Positions 42,663 through 53,065 of a stretch of DNA of 64,000 nucleotides are shown in pieces. Every line of letters begins with the position of its first letter. The first letter of the stretch is position 1. Under the pieces are notes generated by a model. The model was not told the origin of the DNA. It did not search any database and saw only the letters and a list, made by a program, of their open reading frames with translations. The position numbers and the translations under genes were made by a program. This stretch comes from an uncultured Collinsella sp. (lineage in GTDB: Bacteria; Actinomycetota; Coriobacteriia; Coriobacteriales; Coriobacteriaceae), in contig CAKUEW010000003.1 in NCBI GenBank assembly GCA_934646815.1, forward strand, positions 62,001 to 126,000, written 5' to 3'.

Positions 42663-45600
42663 CTATTCGTCTATCCAACAATCGGGATACTTATTGAGAT
42701 CGATAGGGTTGGCAAGCTCGTTGATATCGCCAACGGCTTCCATACCCATCATCGCGCGCAGGCGGTTCTCGCACTCCATGATGGGCTCGTTGACGGCCTT
42801 GTTAAGTACATCAAAGGTCGGGGACATGAAAGTATCCATATCGACATTGCTAAACCATTTACTCCAAACGTAGTCGCTCTCTTCATCATCCGTAAAGGCC
42901 CCGACCATCTGTCGCGACCATGTCTTGAGCAGAGCTTCACGATCCGCATCGGCAACATCGAGCGCCACGTTACCGCCAAACGAGAACGGCATGCTCTCCA
43001 TGCCACCCAGCAGCTCCGGCAACGGACAGCCAGCAGGCAGCGTCACCGTGACGCCGTTGCAGCCGGCAAAGGCATTGCTCTGGATGCCAATAACCTTATC
43101 GCACAGCTCAATTGTCTTAAGCTGCGAGCAACGTGAGAAGGCACTTGCCTCGATCACGGTCGGCCCGGTCAATATGCTCGCCAAGTCGGCATCCTCGATA
43201 TCGGACGGCGCAGAGACCAAGGCAAAGGTCCCATCACCGTTGTCCTCGATCTTCCACTCATCACTCTCGGACGCATCGTCATCCGTTTTGATCACCGTCG
43301 ACGCCTCGACCAGTGGCAGCCCCATCATGGTGCGCAGGCGATTCTCGGGCTCCAGCAGGTTCTCGGCCATCTTGTCCCTGACCGCTTCGGTCGTCGGCTC
43401 CGGGCCCTCTCCCATGAAGTAATCGAAGAGCATGCCCCACTCCACTTCACCATAATAGGTGTCGTAGTCGTCGTAGCCGATGAATCCGTAGACCCACGCG
43501 TTAAGGTAGTCCTGTTCCATGCCTGCGGGCACCGACAGGCGAATACGACTTGCTTCCTCGTCAAAATCGGTTGAACCGTCAAAGAAGAAACCTACGCCCG
43601 GCGACGGATAACCCAGCGTCGCAATGTCGACACCGACCGTCAGGCTCGTAAAGTTAGCGTCGTTGCCAAACACGGACGACGCAAGATAGTTTTGAGAGCC
43701 CATTCCCGTTGCCGCATCAAAGTCACCGCTGCGATCCGCCACAAACGACGCGCTCGTAAGCCTCAAGCAGTTCATGAACGCCTGGTCCTCAACTTCGAGC
43801 GTCGCCGCATGGAGCGACGCGGACGTAAGGTTCGCGCAACCATCGAAAGCCGAGACGCCGACAACGATATTGTTGTTGGGAAGATCGATGTTCAGATCGC
43901 CGGCGATGCCGGAATTCCTAAAGGCATAGCGATCGACGTATTTCAGCTTGGGCGCCGAGGACCAATCGATATCCCACACGCCTCCGGTTCCCTCAAACGC
44001 GCCCGGAAGGTCCCTAGCACCGGCAGAGGAATAGCCGCCAAAGATCTCGACGGTACTCGGCAGCAATGAAATCGTGCCGTTGAGCACCGAGGGCGCACCG
44101 AGCAGAATACTGGGCTTGCCCTCTTCATCGCCCGTATAGTATCCGTAGAGCAGCGTGACGTCGTCGCTCTGAGCGTCGCAGCCAAAATCGTAAATGCCGT
44201 TGATAGTGACAAAGCGACTATCGTAACCTTGAGTCTCGCCATCGGGTGCATACCAGGTGCAGCCTGCGGGATTGGGATTCTCGGTCGTGGCAAAGACGCC
44301 CTTTGTGGCACGCGATGCCACAAAGCCCAGGCCCGTGCAGCCCTTAAAGGCGTCGGCGTCCACCTCGATGCTATCGGGCGTGCCGATAAACACGCCCTGC
44401 AGGTTCTCGCAGTTCTCGAACGCATTGCGGCCGATCTCACGCGTGCTCTCGCCCAGATTGACAAACGTGAGCTCCGTGTCGCCCGAGAACGCGTAGGGCG
44501 CAATGGCATCCACCTCAAGCTGTTTGCCGTCGCCTGTAAGCAAGGTGCCGTTAAAGGTCGAAGGCAGGTTGCCGTCCACATCGCCCGCGGCAGACAGCAG
44601 AATTGTCTTGCCGGCATTGTCATAGTACAGGTAACCGTCTTGAGACAGGTCCATCATAATCACGCGTGCATCGGGCGCACCGGCAGCAGCTTTATGCTGC
44701 TCGACGTATGTCGCCTGTTCATCCGTGGCGCACACAATGGTTTGCACCGAACCGCCCGCAAGGCAGCCATCCTCAAGCGTAATCTCGTCGCCAAACCATG
44801 GCATGAGCACCAAGGTATCGACCGAGGTGTTGCCCGCAAAGGCACCCTTCATGATGTTGTTGGAGATCTGTACCAGTGCAATGTTAGAGCCCGTATCGAG
44901 CACGCAGTACAAATCGCTTTCTGCCTGCGAGTCCAAGCTGTACACCAAGCCCTGAGAGTACATAAGCTGCACCTTTGGATTGCTCGCCGGGGCAAGGTAC
45001 ACGCTGTAGGCATCGTCCAACTCGCTCGCGTGCTCGGCGATAAAATCGAGCAGGACATCATCGTCAACCACAAGGGTGCAGTCCCGCAGGGCGCTTACGT
45101 CAATCTGAGGCAGCTCGCCCTCATTAGACGCGTGTAGAACGATGCGGTCGAGCTTATTGCGGTCGGGCACAACGACACTGGCAACATCGGCGGGAACATC
45201 GAGCTCGCGCGTATCGTAGGGAACGCCCAGATACTCCTTGCCATCGCGAGAAGTCAAAATGCCATCGTCCGTTGCGGCATAGACGGGATTATCCGACGCC
45301 ACGCGATAGGCATCGAGTACCTGAAAGCCGGCATTGACGTTGACGTAGCACACCGAAGACGGCAGTTCCAGATTGTTGACCTGCCAGACAAAGCCCTCAC
45401 GCTGGCGACTGTCGGTATAGGCGTCGACAGCTTGCACGCCCTGCGGAACGCTCAGCGTCTCAACATCGCCATCGACCGACACCGCAGCCTCGTCCACATC
45501 GACAAGCGTCTGCAGGCGCGAGTTGTTGGGGCCGGAAGGTTCGTCGCTCAGGCTATAGTCGTTATCGAGGGTATAGCTCTGAAAACGCACCTTGTAGGCG

Positions 45601-46928
45601 GAATCAATCGGCACAATGTCACCGGGGATTACCACATGTCGGCCAGGCGTCAGCGTGTAGAAATAGGGCACATAAGCGTCATTCTCGCGCCAGCCTAGCA
45701 GAAGGGCATTCAGATACCCGTCCGAATCGACGTGACCCGCCTGCTTCATCAAGGCTTCCTGCGTGTTGACACTCAACAGGTTTTTCTTACGGCCCGACGA
45801 GCTCCCCTCTGAACCCAGCGAGTTCCAGATCACGTCGCGTCGGCCGAGCGAATCGGGCTGACCGACAACAAACAGGCACGATGGCGCCGGCTGAATGGTA
45901 ACGGAACGGGTCGTCCATGCCGCATCCTGGGACAGACGCAGCGAGACACTAACCGTTACTGGCTGATCGGAACACAGCGTGGGATTCTGCTCACCAGCGG
46001 CATTGGTCCACGAGTTGATGCGGAAATACGGGAACGTAGCAAATTCATCCTTGGTGCAGGCGAGGTAGTAGAGCTCGTTGAAGTTCTCGCCCCAGTGGAC
46101 ATCCATAGCGCAGAACAGCGTCCAGGCATCGAGCATCTGGCCATCGTAGATCACATCATCGGCGGGTGTGATTGTCACCTTGTCAGGATCGACCACGCCA
46201 GTGTTGCCATTAAACTGCATGAAAAATGCGCCGGGCGAGTTCTTTTCGGACACAGGGTCCCGAACCAGATACTTATAGGAATTTGCCGTCGAATTGTTCG
46301 ACCCGCCACCACCGGCGCCGCCGGAGTTCGCACCGCCGCCACCGGCCCCGTTGCCACCGGCGCCCCCGCCAGGATTGATCACGGGACCCAGAACGCCACC
46401 CGCAGAGGCGCCGCCGCTCGTCCCGTTGTTACCGGCACCGCCTGCAATCGTCACGCCGGATCCATTGGCGTTGCCGGTAACGTTATAGGCAGTCGTTCCG
46501 CTTTGGCCCGACAAACTGGCCTGCGTCGGCACATCGGCAAGCGAGGCCTCCTGCTCTCGGGCACTTGTTTCGTTGCTATCGCTCTGTTCGTCGTGGCGAT
46601 TTGCCTCGGCATCCGTCGAGGTCGAACTGATTCGATAAGCCTCGCCAGATGCAGCGTCGCCATGGGCATAGGTTGCAATGTATGACGAGGGATCAAAGCT
46701 CAGACCGCCCTGCGCCAACTCAAACGCACCAACACCAAATGCGCCGACAGCAGCCACCGAAGCCGCCACGGCCACCATGCGCGAGGCGGAGGGCAGCGCA
46801 ATGCGGTGCGCTATTTTATCGACAACGCGTCCATCATTAGCCTGAGCGCGCTCGCCCTGGGGCTTTTTAAGGCGTGCGGCCGCCGCGCTTTTACGCGAGG
46901 CCATATGTTGAGGTTTTTTCGATACCAC
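42663..46928 (-). CDS. Large leucine-rich-repeat surface protein (BspA/LRR_5 type)
   Basis: The 1421-residue protein starts at GTG 46926-46928 after GAGGGAG. A basic N-terminus and a single membrane segment (MVAVAASVAAVGAFGVGAFE) suggest a type II anchor or uncleaved signal. A Ser/Gly-rich linker near residues 145-215 (GGGGANSGGAGGGG) follows, and the rest is extracellular. The C-terminal half contains LRR_5-type repeats such as NAFENCENLQGVFIG, DAFKGCTGLGFVA, SAFDGCANLTSASL, QAFMNCLRLTSASF and AFSRCSQLKTIELC, with repeated MENRLRxMMG segments near residues 1195 and 1405. It is the last gene of the MoxR-DUF58-transglutaminase operon. No sortase motif. Adhesion is an inference from the family. 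Confidence 0.82.
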   Translation of the reverse strand: MVSKKPQHMASRKSAAAARLKKPQGERAQANDGRVVDKIAHRIALPSASRMVAVAASVAAVGAFGVGAFELAQGGLSFDPSSYIATYAHGDAASGEAYRISSTSTDAEANRHDEQSDSNETSAREQEASLADVPTQASLSGQSGTTAYNVTGNANGSGVTIAGGAGNNGTSGGASAGGVLGPVINPGGGAGGNGAGGGGANSGGAGGGGSNNSTANSYKYLVRDPVSEKNSPGAFFMQFNGNTGVVDPDKVTITPADDVIYDGQMLDAWTLFCAMDVHWGENFNELYYLACTKDEFATFPYFRINSWTNAAGEQNPTLCSDQPVTVSVSLRLSQDAAWTTRSVTIQPAPSCLFVVGQPDSLGRRDVIWNSLGSEGSSSGRKKNLLSVNTQEALMKQAGHVDSDGYLNALLLGWRENDAYVPYFYTLTPGRHVVIPGDIVPIDSAYKVRFQSYTLDNDYSLSDEPSGPNNSRLQTLVDVDEAAVSVDGDVETLSVPQGVQAVDAYTDSRQREGFVWQVNNLELPSSVCYVNVNAGFQVLDAYRVASDNPVYAATDDGILTSRDGKEYLGVPYDTRELDVPADVASVVVPDRNKLDRIVLHASNEGELPQIDVSALRDCTLVVDDDVLLDFIAEHASELDDAYSVYLAPASNPKVQLMYSQGLVYSLDSQAESDLYCVLDTGSNIALVQISNNIMKGAFAGNTSVDTLVLMPWFGDEITLEDGCLAGGSVQTIVCATDEQATYVEQHKAAAGAPDARVIMMDLSQDGYLYYDNAGKTILLSAAGDVDGNLPSTFNGTLLTGDGKQLEVDAIAPYAFSGDTELTFVNLGESTREIGRNAFENCENLQGVFIGTPDSIEVDADAFKGCTGLGFVASRATKGVFATTENPNPAGCTWYAPDGETQGYDSRFVTINGIYDFGCDAQSDDVTLLYGYYTGDEEGKPSILLGAPSVLNGTISLLPSTVEIFGGYSSAGARDLPGAFEGTGGVWDIDWSSAPKLKYVDRYAFRNSGIAGDLNIDLPNNNIVVGVSAFDGCANLTSASLHAATLEVEDQAFMNCLRLTSASFVADRSGDFDAATGMGSQNYLASSVFGNDANFTSLTVGVDIATLGYPSPGVGFFFDGSTDFDEEASRIRLSVPAGMEQDYLNAWVYGFIGYDDYDTYYGEVEWGMLFDYFMGEGPEPTTEAVRDKMAENLLEPENRLRTMMGLPLVEASTVIKTDDDASESDEWKIEDNGDGTFALVSAPSDIEDADLASILTGPTVIEASAFSRCSQLKTIELCDKVIGIQSNAFAGCNGVTVTLPAGCPLPELLGGMESMPFSFGGNVALDVADADREALLKTWSRQMVGAFTDDEESDYVWSKWFSNVDMDTFMSPTFDVLNKAVNEPIMECENRLRAMMGMEAVGDINELANPIDLNKYPDCWIDE

Positions 46929-46943
46929 GTAGATCTACTCCCT

Positions 46944-49256
46944 CTACAACGCATGCAGCACGCGGCGGCGGAAGCGTTCAGTTACATTCTTGGGCGCCGG
47001 CATGTTCTGATGCAGGCGCTCGGCGAAACGGCGAAGGGTGCGCAGCTCGTTAGGCTTAAGAGCATGCCCACCAAAGGTATAGGCCTGGAAGAGTCGAATG
47101 ACTCGACGATAGTCCCAAGGATCGATTGCCGGAAACATCTTGGCAAAATCATCCTGGCAGTCGAGCGGCTTGGTCTCATCAAAGCTGGCAACGCCACTCT
47201 GCTCCATCACCAGCACCAAATAGCTATACAGCGCGGGCATGCAAACATCCTGATCATCGCTCGCGCAATCACGGACACGGCGGTTGCGCATCACCAACAT
47301 GCGAGCAAGTAAAACAAGCATCGCGAAAGCGACTAGGGCAAACGCAAAAGCCCCCGCCTTAACCACAACGGGCATCTTGCGCGCGTCGGCCGTAGTCTTG
47401 TCACGCTTTTTCTCGGGTTTACCGGCAACGGCGCCCACATCGAGCGTCGAATCGTCGGTACCGTTGCTCCATGCCTCGCCCACGTCAACGATCCTGTCCG
47501 CATCGAGCGTTTGGCTGTAGTACCCAGGCGTGACCTCGACGGGAGTCCAGCCCTGACCATCCAGGTACACCTCGGTCCAAGCATGGGCATCGGCTGCCGT
47601 CAAATTGACTCCCTTGTCCGAACGATATGCGTCGGCGATGCTATCGGCAGAAGCCCGATATCCCTCGACATAGCGCGCCGGGATACCCTGGGACCTAAAC
47701 GCAAGCGTTGCCGCCGTGGCAAAGTAGGTCGAATTGCCCTCGTGAGCCGTGCCCAAAAACCACTTCGTAAACGGCTCGGAACCAGAATATTCCAGCGGAT
47801 AATCCGTATCACTCGCAAGCGTAGAGAGCATCGTGCGCACGCGGCTTATGACAGCCGCCTCCGAAACGTCGGCGTTTGCATCCCAGCTGTCACTCGAGAA
47901 CAGGTACTGCTCGACTGCGCTGCGCTCGTCTTCATCTATATCCAGATAGTGCTCGCGGACAAACGAGGCGTACACCCGCTCGCTCTTTGCATACGTACTC
48001 TCAGAAGACGCCAACCACGTCGAATCGCTGATAATGTCATCTTCGGGAACGTCGTCCACGACCATCGTATACGTCTTCGAGGGCATCACGTCGGAACAAA
48101 CAATCGTGGAACTGGTGAGCGAGGCATCGACGCCGCTCAAGGAGCGCAAAGTATAGGGCGCGTAGGCATACCGACGGTTGGCGCCCGATGCGTTGACCGA
48201 AACCTCGACCGTCTCGACGGCCTCTTTGCCCTCGGCCTCCGCGGCGGTATCATATGCCGCTCGCTGTTCAGCAACCGTCAGGCCATTCTTCCGCATCCAC
48301 TCGCGCACGCCCGACCATTCGCCCTCATAGGACATCCAGTCCCCACGGTGCCAAGATGAGCCATCAAATGTGCTGCCCACAAAGCCCTTCATGAGCAAGT
48401 CATCACCAAGCACCGCATCTACCGTCAACGACAGCGTGGTAGTTGCGCCCTCGTTCATATCGGACGCCTGGGAAAGATCACCCTCGGGTAACGTGTCGCT
48501 GCCAAATCGAACATGCTCGATAGCATGAGTCACCGTCGAGGACATGCTCGACAGCGCAGGCATGGGCTGCACAAAAACGTTAGTCAGCAAAAAGAGAACA
48601 CCGCATGCGGCGCAAAGACCGCCAAGGCCGACGATAACCTGACTAAGTCGCACGGTGGAGCCTCGCAGCTCGTGCGCGCGGCACTGAACCAGCCAGCCTG
48701 CCACACCGATCGCCATCGCCGTCGCAGAATCACCAAGCTGTAGCGCCATAGACTCGCATCCGCAGATAACGACAATCAAAAGCGAGGGCCACGAAACGCC
48801 CGGGCTTGCAAAGAGCCAGCTGCACGACCCGGCAAACAGACCACCCAGCATGGCAAAAACCATCGATTCGCAAAGCAAATCGGCACCGACGACAAGCGGA
48901 AAATACAGCTCGAAGATCGAATTGAGATGGGCGATAACCACGTTAGCAAGCGCATAGAGGCCCGCGCGCGCCGGCGGAAGCGCCAACATGAAGATGAGCG
49001 CCGCGGGCGCAACGACCATCGCCACGGTGCGGGACATCTGCCTCGTCGCAAGCGAAGCACCCATGGCACCCAGCACAACAGATGTAACGACGCTTGTCGT
49101 CAGCAGCATTCCCAGGCATGCCGCGCTAAAACAATTACCGATCGAGCAGGAAAAGGCTGCTGCCAGCAAGGTCGCCGGGACAATCGAAAGAAAAATATTG
49201 ACGAGGCGGTGACTAGATTCGACGCCTCCCGCCGAAGTTAGAGTCTTAAAGTTCAT
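46944..49256 (-). CDS. Transglutaminase-like membrane protein with Ser in place of catalytic Cys
   Basis: The 770-residue protein starts at ATG 49254-49256 (MNFKTLTSAGG), 1 nt after the DUF58 stop. Six or more N-terminal membrane segments lead to an extracellular region with a transglutaminase core, and a last membrane helix and cytoplasmic DUF4129-like tail complete the TgpA-like layout. In the core GNSTYFATAATLAFRSQGIPAR the residue aligned with the catalytic Cys is Ser, AHAW keeps the His, and VEVTPG has Glu for the usual Asp. The usual activity is therefore doubtful. In MoxR operons such proteins may act in cell-envelope assembly. Confidence 0.85.
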   Translation of the reverse strand: MNFKTLTSAGGVESSHRLVNIFLSIVPATLLAAAFSCSIGNCFSAACLGMLLTTSVVTSVVLGAMGASLATRQMSRTVAMVVAPAALIFMLALPPARAGLYALANVVIAHLNSIFELYFPLVVGADLLCESMVFAMLGGLFAGSCSWLFASPGVSWPSLLIVVICGCESMALQLGDSATAMAIGVAGWLVQCRAHELRGSTVRLSQVIVGLGGLCAACGVLFLLTNVFVQPMPALSSMSSTVTHAIEHVRFGSDTLPEGDLSQASDMNEGATTTLSLTVDAVLGDDLLMKGFVGSTFDGSSWHRGDWMSYEGEWSGVREWMRKNGLTVAEQRAAYDTAAEAEGKEAVETVEVSVNASGANRRYAYAPYTLRSLSGVDASLTSSTIVCSDVMPSKTYTMVVDDVPEDDIISDSTWLASSESTYAKSERVYASFVREHYLDIDEDERSAVEQYLFSSDSWDANADVSEAAVISRVRTMLSTLASDTDYPLEYSGSEPFTKWFLGTAHEGNSTYFATAATLAFRSQGIPARYVEGYRASADSIADAYRSDKGVNLTAADAHAWTEVYLDGQGWTPVEVTPGYYSQTLDADRIVDVGEAWSNGTDDSTLDVGAVAGKPEKKRDKTTADARKMPVVVKAGAFAFALVAFAMLVLLARMLVMRNRRVRDCASDDQDVCMPALYSYLVLVMEQSGVASFDETKPLDCQDDFAKMFPAIDPWDYRRVIRLFQAYTFGGHALKPNELRTLRRFAERLHQNMPAPKNVTERFRRRVLHAL

Positions 49257-49257
49257 G

Positions 49258-50430
49258 CTAGATCTCCAGACTCTTGATGCGGCCGGAGTCGACCGAAGCG
49301 GGACAATGGGTGATAACGTAGTTGGGGCCATGCTCGACGCCATATGACTCAACGGAATCAGACACGTGAAGCACCGACAGATCGGCCAGGCGGCCCATGT
49401 TCACAAAATCGGACTCGTTGACACCAGCTGCCATCAGCACGGTTTTGCTAATGCCCCGTGCTTTCACAAGTTTTGCATAGCGCTTATTTGATGTCGGGGG
49501 CACCGAAGCGAGCGGTGTGGCCATCAGCGCATCGAGCATCTTATCGAATCCGCGCCGGTCATCGACGGGATATACCCCCAGTGCGCCCTCAGATGCGGTC
49601 ACGACGAGGTGATGATGCCCCTGGCGCATAAGCGCCAGAGACACCGAGGCGGTAAAACTCAACGTCGCAGACAGGGCGTCAGAACGATCCGAACGCTCAA
49701 AATCGCTTGCGAACACACCAAACAGAATGGCGATAGCATGGTCTTGCGGGCGCGAGGCCTCTCGCACCAGAACGTCATCAAAGCGTGTCGACAGCTTCCA
49801 GTGGATCGATTTAACCGCGTCGCCTTTGCGGTAGGGCCTCAGATCAAAAACCTCGGAGGGGTCCTGGCCGCTGCGGTGCGGATCGTAGCTCGTGCCCTCA
49901 AGACCAGCCGAGGCACTTTGGCGAGGATCAACCTGAATATCGACCACGCGGGGATACACGGCAAACGTCTCGCGATACGCGATATTCTCGAGGGAAAGCG
50001 ATGTGAAGCCCATCTCGTCGACAAGACGCGCGGAATCGAGCGTAATGACACGGGCTCCACAGATTGACGAATCGAGTTCTAGATTGAACTCAGCCGGCCT
50101 GGCGGAGGCAGGCGCCAGGCTGACCGGATAGGTTGTATGCGCTCCCGTCAGCAGATTGCGTACCGTAAATACAAGCTCCACACGGCCGCGAAACAGCGCG
50201 GGACGGTCAAGCGTCATGTGAAGCACGAGCGGCGAGCCCACAACGCACGAGTGCGGCAGTTCAAAGTCAAGCTTGAGCGCAGCGACACTCGCGCGGCATG
50301 CGACCACCGTAATGACAGGCATAGCCAGCAGCGCCACGGCAGCGGCAAGCGCCGCGGCATTGGCGGTCAGCACAAACACAACCAGCAGCAGCACGACGGA
50401 TATGACGTAGATGATCTTATTGATAATCAT
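49258..50430 (-). CDS. DUF58 domain-containing protein
   Basis: The 390-residue protein has two N-terminal membrane helices (VISVVLLLVVFVLTANAAAL) and a DUF58 domain with the family signature PHRSGQDPSEVFDLRPYRKGD-like region around residues 180-205 followed by IHWKLSTRFDDVLVRE. DUF58 proteins have a von Willebrand A-like fold and work with MoxR ATPases. It overlaps tightly with its neighbours (gap 1 nt downstream, 35 nt upstream). Confidence 0.9.
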   Translation of the reverse strand: MIINKIIYVISVVLLLVVFVLTANAAALAAAVALLAMPVITVVACRASVAALKLDFELPHSCVVGSPLVLHMTLDRPALFRGRVELVFTVRNLLTGAHTTYPVSLAPASARPAEFNLELDSSICGARVITLDSARLVDEMGFTSLSLENIAYRETFAVYPRVVDIQVDPRQSASAGLEGTSYDPHRSGQDPSEVFDLRPYRKGDAVKSIHWKLSTRFDDVLVREASRPQDHAIAILFGVFASDFERSDRSDALSATLSFTASVSLALMRQGHHHLVVTASEGALGVYPVDDRRGFDKMLDALMATPLASVPPTSNKRYAKLVKARGISKTVLMAAGVNESDFVNMGRLADLSVLHVSDSVESYGVEHGPNYVITHCPASVDSGRIKSLEI

Positions 50431-50465
50431 GGGCGGTGCGACAAACGCGGGCGGTCAACGTATCG

Positions 50466-51419
50466 CTAGGAGCGACCGCGAACCTGACCCATGGACGGAG
50501 CGGGAACGGCAGCAAGAATGCGGCCGAGAACATCGTCTGCCGTGATCGATTCGATTCGAGCCTGAGGGCGCAGCACAAGACGGTGGGCGCAAACGGACGT
50601 AAAGACCTCGCGCACATCCTCGGGCACCACATAATCGCGTTCGCGAATGAGCGCACAGGCACGAGCCATGCGTGTAAGGGCGATAACGCCACGGGGGCTC
50701 ACACCCAACTCCACCAGCGTGTCCTCGCGCGTTGCCTCGCACAGGCGGACGATATAGTCCAAAACGGTATCGGCGACCTGCACGTTGCCCAGGTAGTTTT
50801 GGATATCGAGCAGGTCATCGCGGGCGACCATAGGCTTAATATCGTCGAGCGGATTGGAGTAGCGGCGGGTCTTAAGAATGTCAATCTGGTCCTGGCGCGA
50901 CGGATAGCCAACGGACAGGCGGACCATAAAGCGGTCGAGCTGGCTATCGGGCAGCGGCTGCGTGCCCGCCGAGCCTACCGGGTTCTCGGTCGCCACGCAC
51001 ACAAAGGGACGCGGTACCGGATGCGTCTGGCCGTCGATAGTCACGGCGCGCTCTTCCATCACCTCGAGCAGGGCCGACTGCGTCTTTGCGCTGGTACGGT
51101 TAATCTCGTCGCCCAGCAGCATGTTGCAGTTAACGGCGCCCCACACAAAGCGGAACGTGCCGGCATCGCGGTCATACATCGTAAAGCCCGTAATATCCGA
51201 GGGCAGCGTGTCGGGCGTAAACTGCACACGCTTAAAGTCCAGGCCCAATGCGCGGGAGAGCGCCAAGGCAAGCGTGGTCTTACCGGTGCCGGGCACATCC
51301 TCAAGCAGGATATGGCCACCGGCGTAGATGGCCATCAGGGCCTTCTCCACCACATCGCGCTTGCCCAGCAGGGCACGGCTCACTTCGTTGATGATGCTGT
51401 TGGACTGTTCGACGATCAC
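50466..51419 (-). CDS. MoxR family AAA+ ATPase
   Basis: The 317-residue cytoplasmic ATPase starts at GTG 51417-51419. Walker A is LEDVPGTGKTTLA, the MoxR motif is RVQFTPDTLPSDITGF, Walker B is LLGDEINR, and ATENPVGSAGTQPLPDSQLDRF gives sensor 1 and the arginine-finger region (cited in part). MoxR ATPases act as chaperones for DUF58/VWA proteins and surface complexes. It starts 2 nt after the histidine kinase gene ends. Confidence 0.93.
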   Translation of the reverse strand: MIVEQSNSIINEVSRALLGKRDVVEKALMAIYAGGHILLEDVPGTGKTTLALALSRALGLDFKRVQFTPDTLPSDITGFTMYDRDAGTFRFVWGAVNCNMLLGDEINRTSAKTQSALLEVMEERAVTIDGQTHPVPRPFVCVATENPVGSAGTQPLPDSQLDRFMVRLSVGYPSRQDQIDILKTRRYSNPLDDIKPMVARDDLLDIQNYLGNVQVADTVLDYIVRLCEATREDTLVELGVSPRGVIALTRMARACALIRERDYVVPEDVREVFTSVCAHRLVLRPQARIESITADDVLGRILAAVPAPSMGQVRGRS

Positions 51420-51421
51420 GG

Positions 51422-53065
51422 TTACTCATTTCCTCGATAGGCTGCCTCGGCCGTCGCGGCCGCCAGCTGAGCTTTCAAAACATTTAGGTCAATCGGCTTG
51501 CCTACGTGGCCGTTCATGCCGGCTCGGCGAGAGCGCTCCACGTCCTCGGTGTAATCGTTGGCCGAAAGCGCGATGATGGGAATGGACGCGGCGTCCTCGT
51601 GCTCGAGCGCTCGGATTTGCTCTGCCGCCTCCCAGCCATTGAGCACAGGCATCTGAATATCCATGAGGATCGCGTCGTACGTGCCCACGGGCATGCTCCG
51701 GAATCGGTCCAGCACCGCTTGGCCGTTCTCGGCGCGCTCGACCGCAGCGCCTCGCCTGGCCAGCAGCTCGATGACGATCATGGCATTAATCTCGTTATCC
51801 TCTGCCAGCAGGAACCGCTTACCCTCAAACTGATAGGTAAACGACGAGCCGACGGAATCGGGCGCCGTCTCGAGCGTCTGCTCCTTGAGTTTGAGTTCCT
51901 CGGCCTGTTCCGGCGTTGCCAAGCGCAGCGGAATATAGGCAGAAAACGTCGAGCCGCGGCCCAACTCCGTATCCACGACAATCTCGCCGCCCATCAGGTC
52001 GACCAGCGCGCTCGTAATGGCCATACCCAGGCCCGTTCCGCCATAGCGACGGGCGATAGTGCGGTCCTCCTGCTCAAACGGCTTAAAGATCTTGCTAATG
52101 TAGCGCGGGTCCATGCCCTTGCCCGTATCGCGCACGCGCAGCATGTAGCTTACGCCGTCATCCGAGCGATACATCTCGCGAATCGTAACGACAACGTTGC
52201 CACCGCTCTCGGTAAACTTGAGCGCGTTGGAGATAAAGTTGATGACGACCTGCGACAGACGCATGCGGTCGCCCATGACAAAGACGTTTTCGCAGTCTTC
52301 GAGCTCAACCGAATACTTGAGCCCCTTGTCGGCCGCCTGCGAGGTAAACATGCGCTCAAGCTCGGCGGCAAACAGGCGCATGTCAAACGGCGCGGCATCG
52401 ATGCGCACGCGCCCGCTGTTCAGACGGCTCATGTCGAGCATGTCGTTAATCAGGGAAAGCAGATACGCCGAGAGCTGCGAAGCACGCGACAGGTCATCCA
52501 TCAGGCGAGACTCGTCCGCGTGATGCTCGCGAGCCAGCGAAATCATGCCCTCGATGCCATTGAGCGGGGTGCGGATCTCGTGGCTCATCTGATTCATAAA
52601 GTCCGTACGCGCATTGGCGGTCTCCACCGCTTGGTCGCGCTCGGCCTCGGCCTTGGTGATGCGCTCGGCCTCGACCGTCACATCGACAGCTGTGACCAGG
52701 TATTGCGTGGCATTTTGAACGGGCACGATCGAAAAGCGAATACTGAGCGGCGAGCTCTCCTGCCTAGGACCGTTATAGGAGCAGATAAGATCCAAAGGAG
52801 TCGCACGGTCCCAATCCCTCACCTGCCGCCGTATGCGAACGCGGTCGTCATCGGGAATAAAACGATAGAGCGTCTCGATATCGTCGCGATACCGTTCCGG
52901 CGATACGCCAAACACACGCTCAAAATTTGGGGTGATATAGAGGGGGAAGCAGTCGCTGGCGCGCAAAACAAAGCCAACATTGTGCCCCTGCTCTGCAAGC
53001 GCCGCTTCGAATAGCTGGCGCGCTCGGTCCGCGTCGCGCCTCTCGTGTGAACCGAATAGCCCCAA
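51422..53065 (-). CDS. Hybrid sensor histidine kinase/response regulator
   Basis: The 547-residue protein has a PAS-like N-terminal domain (about residues 25-135), a HisKA domain with phospho-acceptor His162 in MSHEIRTPLNGIEGM, an HATPase domain (NFISNALKFTE, DTGKGMD, GGTGLGMAI) and a C-terminal receiver domain with Asp in DAILMDIQMPVLNGWEAA. No membrane helix is seen, so it senses in the cytoplasm. The start is TTG 53063-53065 with AGGGGG upstream. It is the first gene of the operon with MoxR, DUF58, transglutaminase-like and leucine-rich-repeat genes, suggesting it controls or tunes that envelope system; no output regulator is nearby. Confidence 0.9.
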   Translation of the reverse strand: MGLFGSHERRDADRARQLFEAALAEQGHNVGFVLRASDCFPLYITPNFERVFGVSPERYRDDIETLYRFIPDDDRVRIRRQVRDWDRATPLDLICSYNGPRQESSPLSIRFSIVPVQNATQYLVTAVDVTVEAERITKAEAERDQAVETANARTDFMNQMSHEIRTPLNGIEGMISLAREHHADESRLMDDLSRASQLSAYLLSLINDMLDMSRLNSGRVRIDAAPFDMRLFAAELERMFTSQAADKGLKYSVELEDCENVFVMGDRMRLSQVVINFISNALKFTESGGNVVVTIREMYRSDDGVSYMLRVRDTGKGMDPRYISKIFKPFEQEDRTIARRYGGTGLGMAITSALVDLMGGEIVVDTELGRGSTFSAYIPLRLATPEQAEELKLKEQTLETAPDSVGSSFTYQFEGKRFLLAEDNEINAMIVIELLARRGAAVERAENGQAVLDRFRSMPVGTYDAILMDIQMPVLNGWEAAEQIRALEHEDAASIPIIALSANDYTEDVERSRRAGMNGHVGKPIDLNVLKAQLAAATAEAAYRGNE

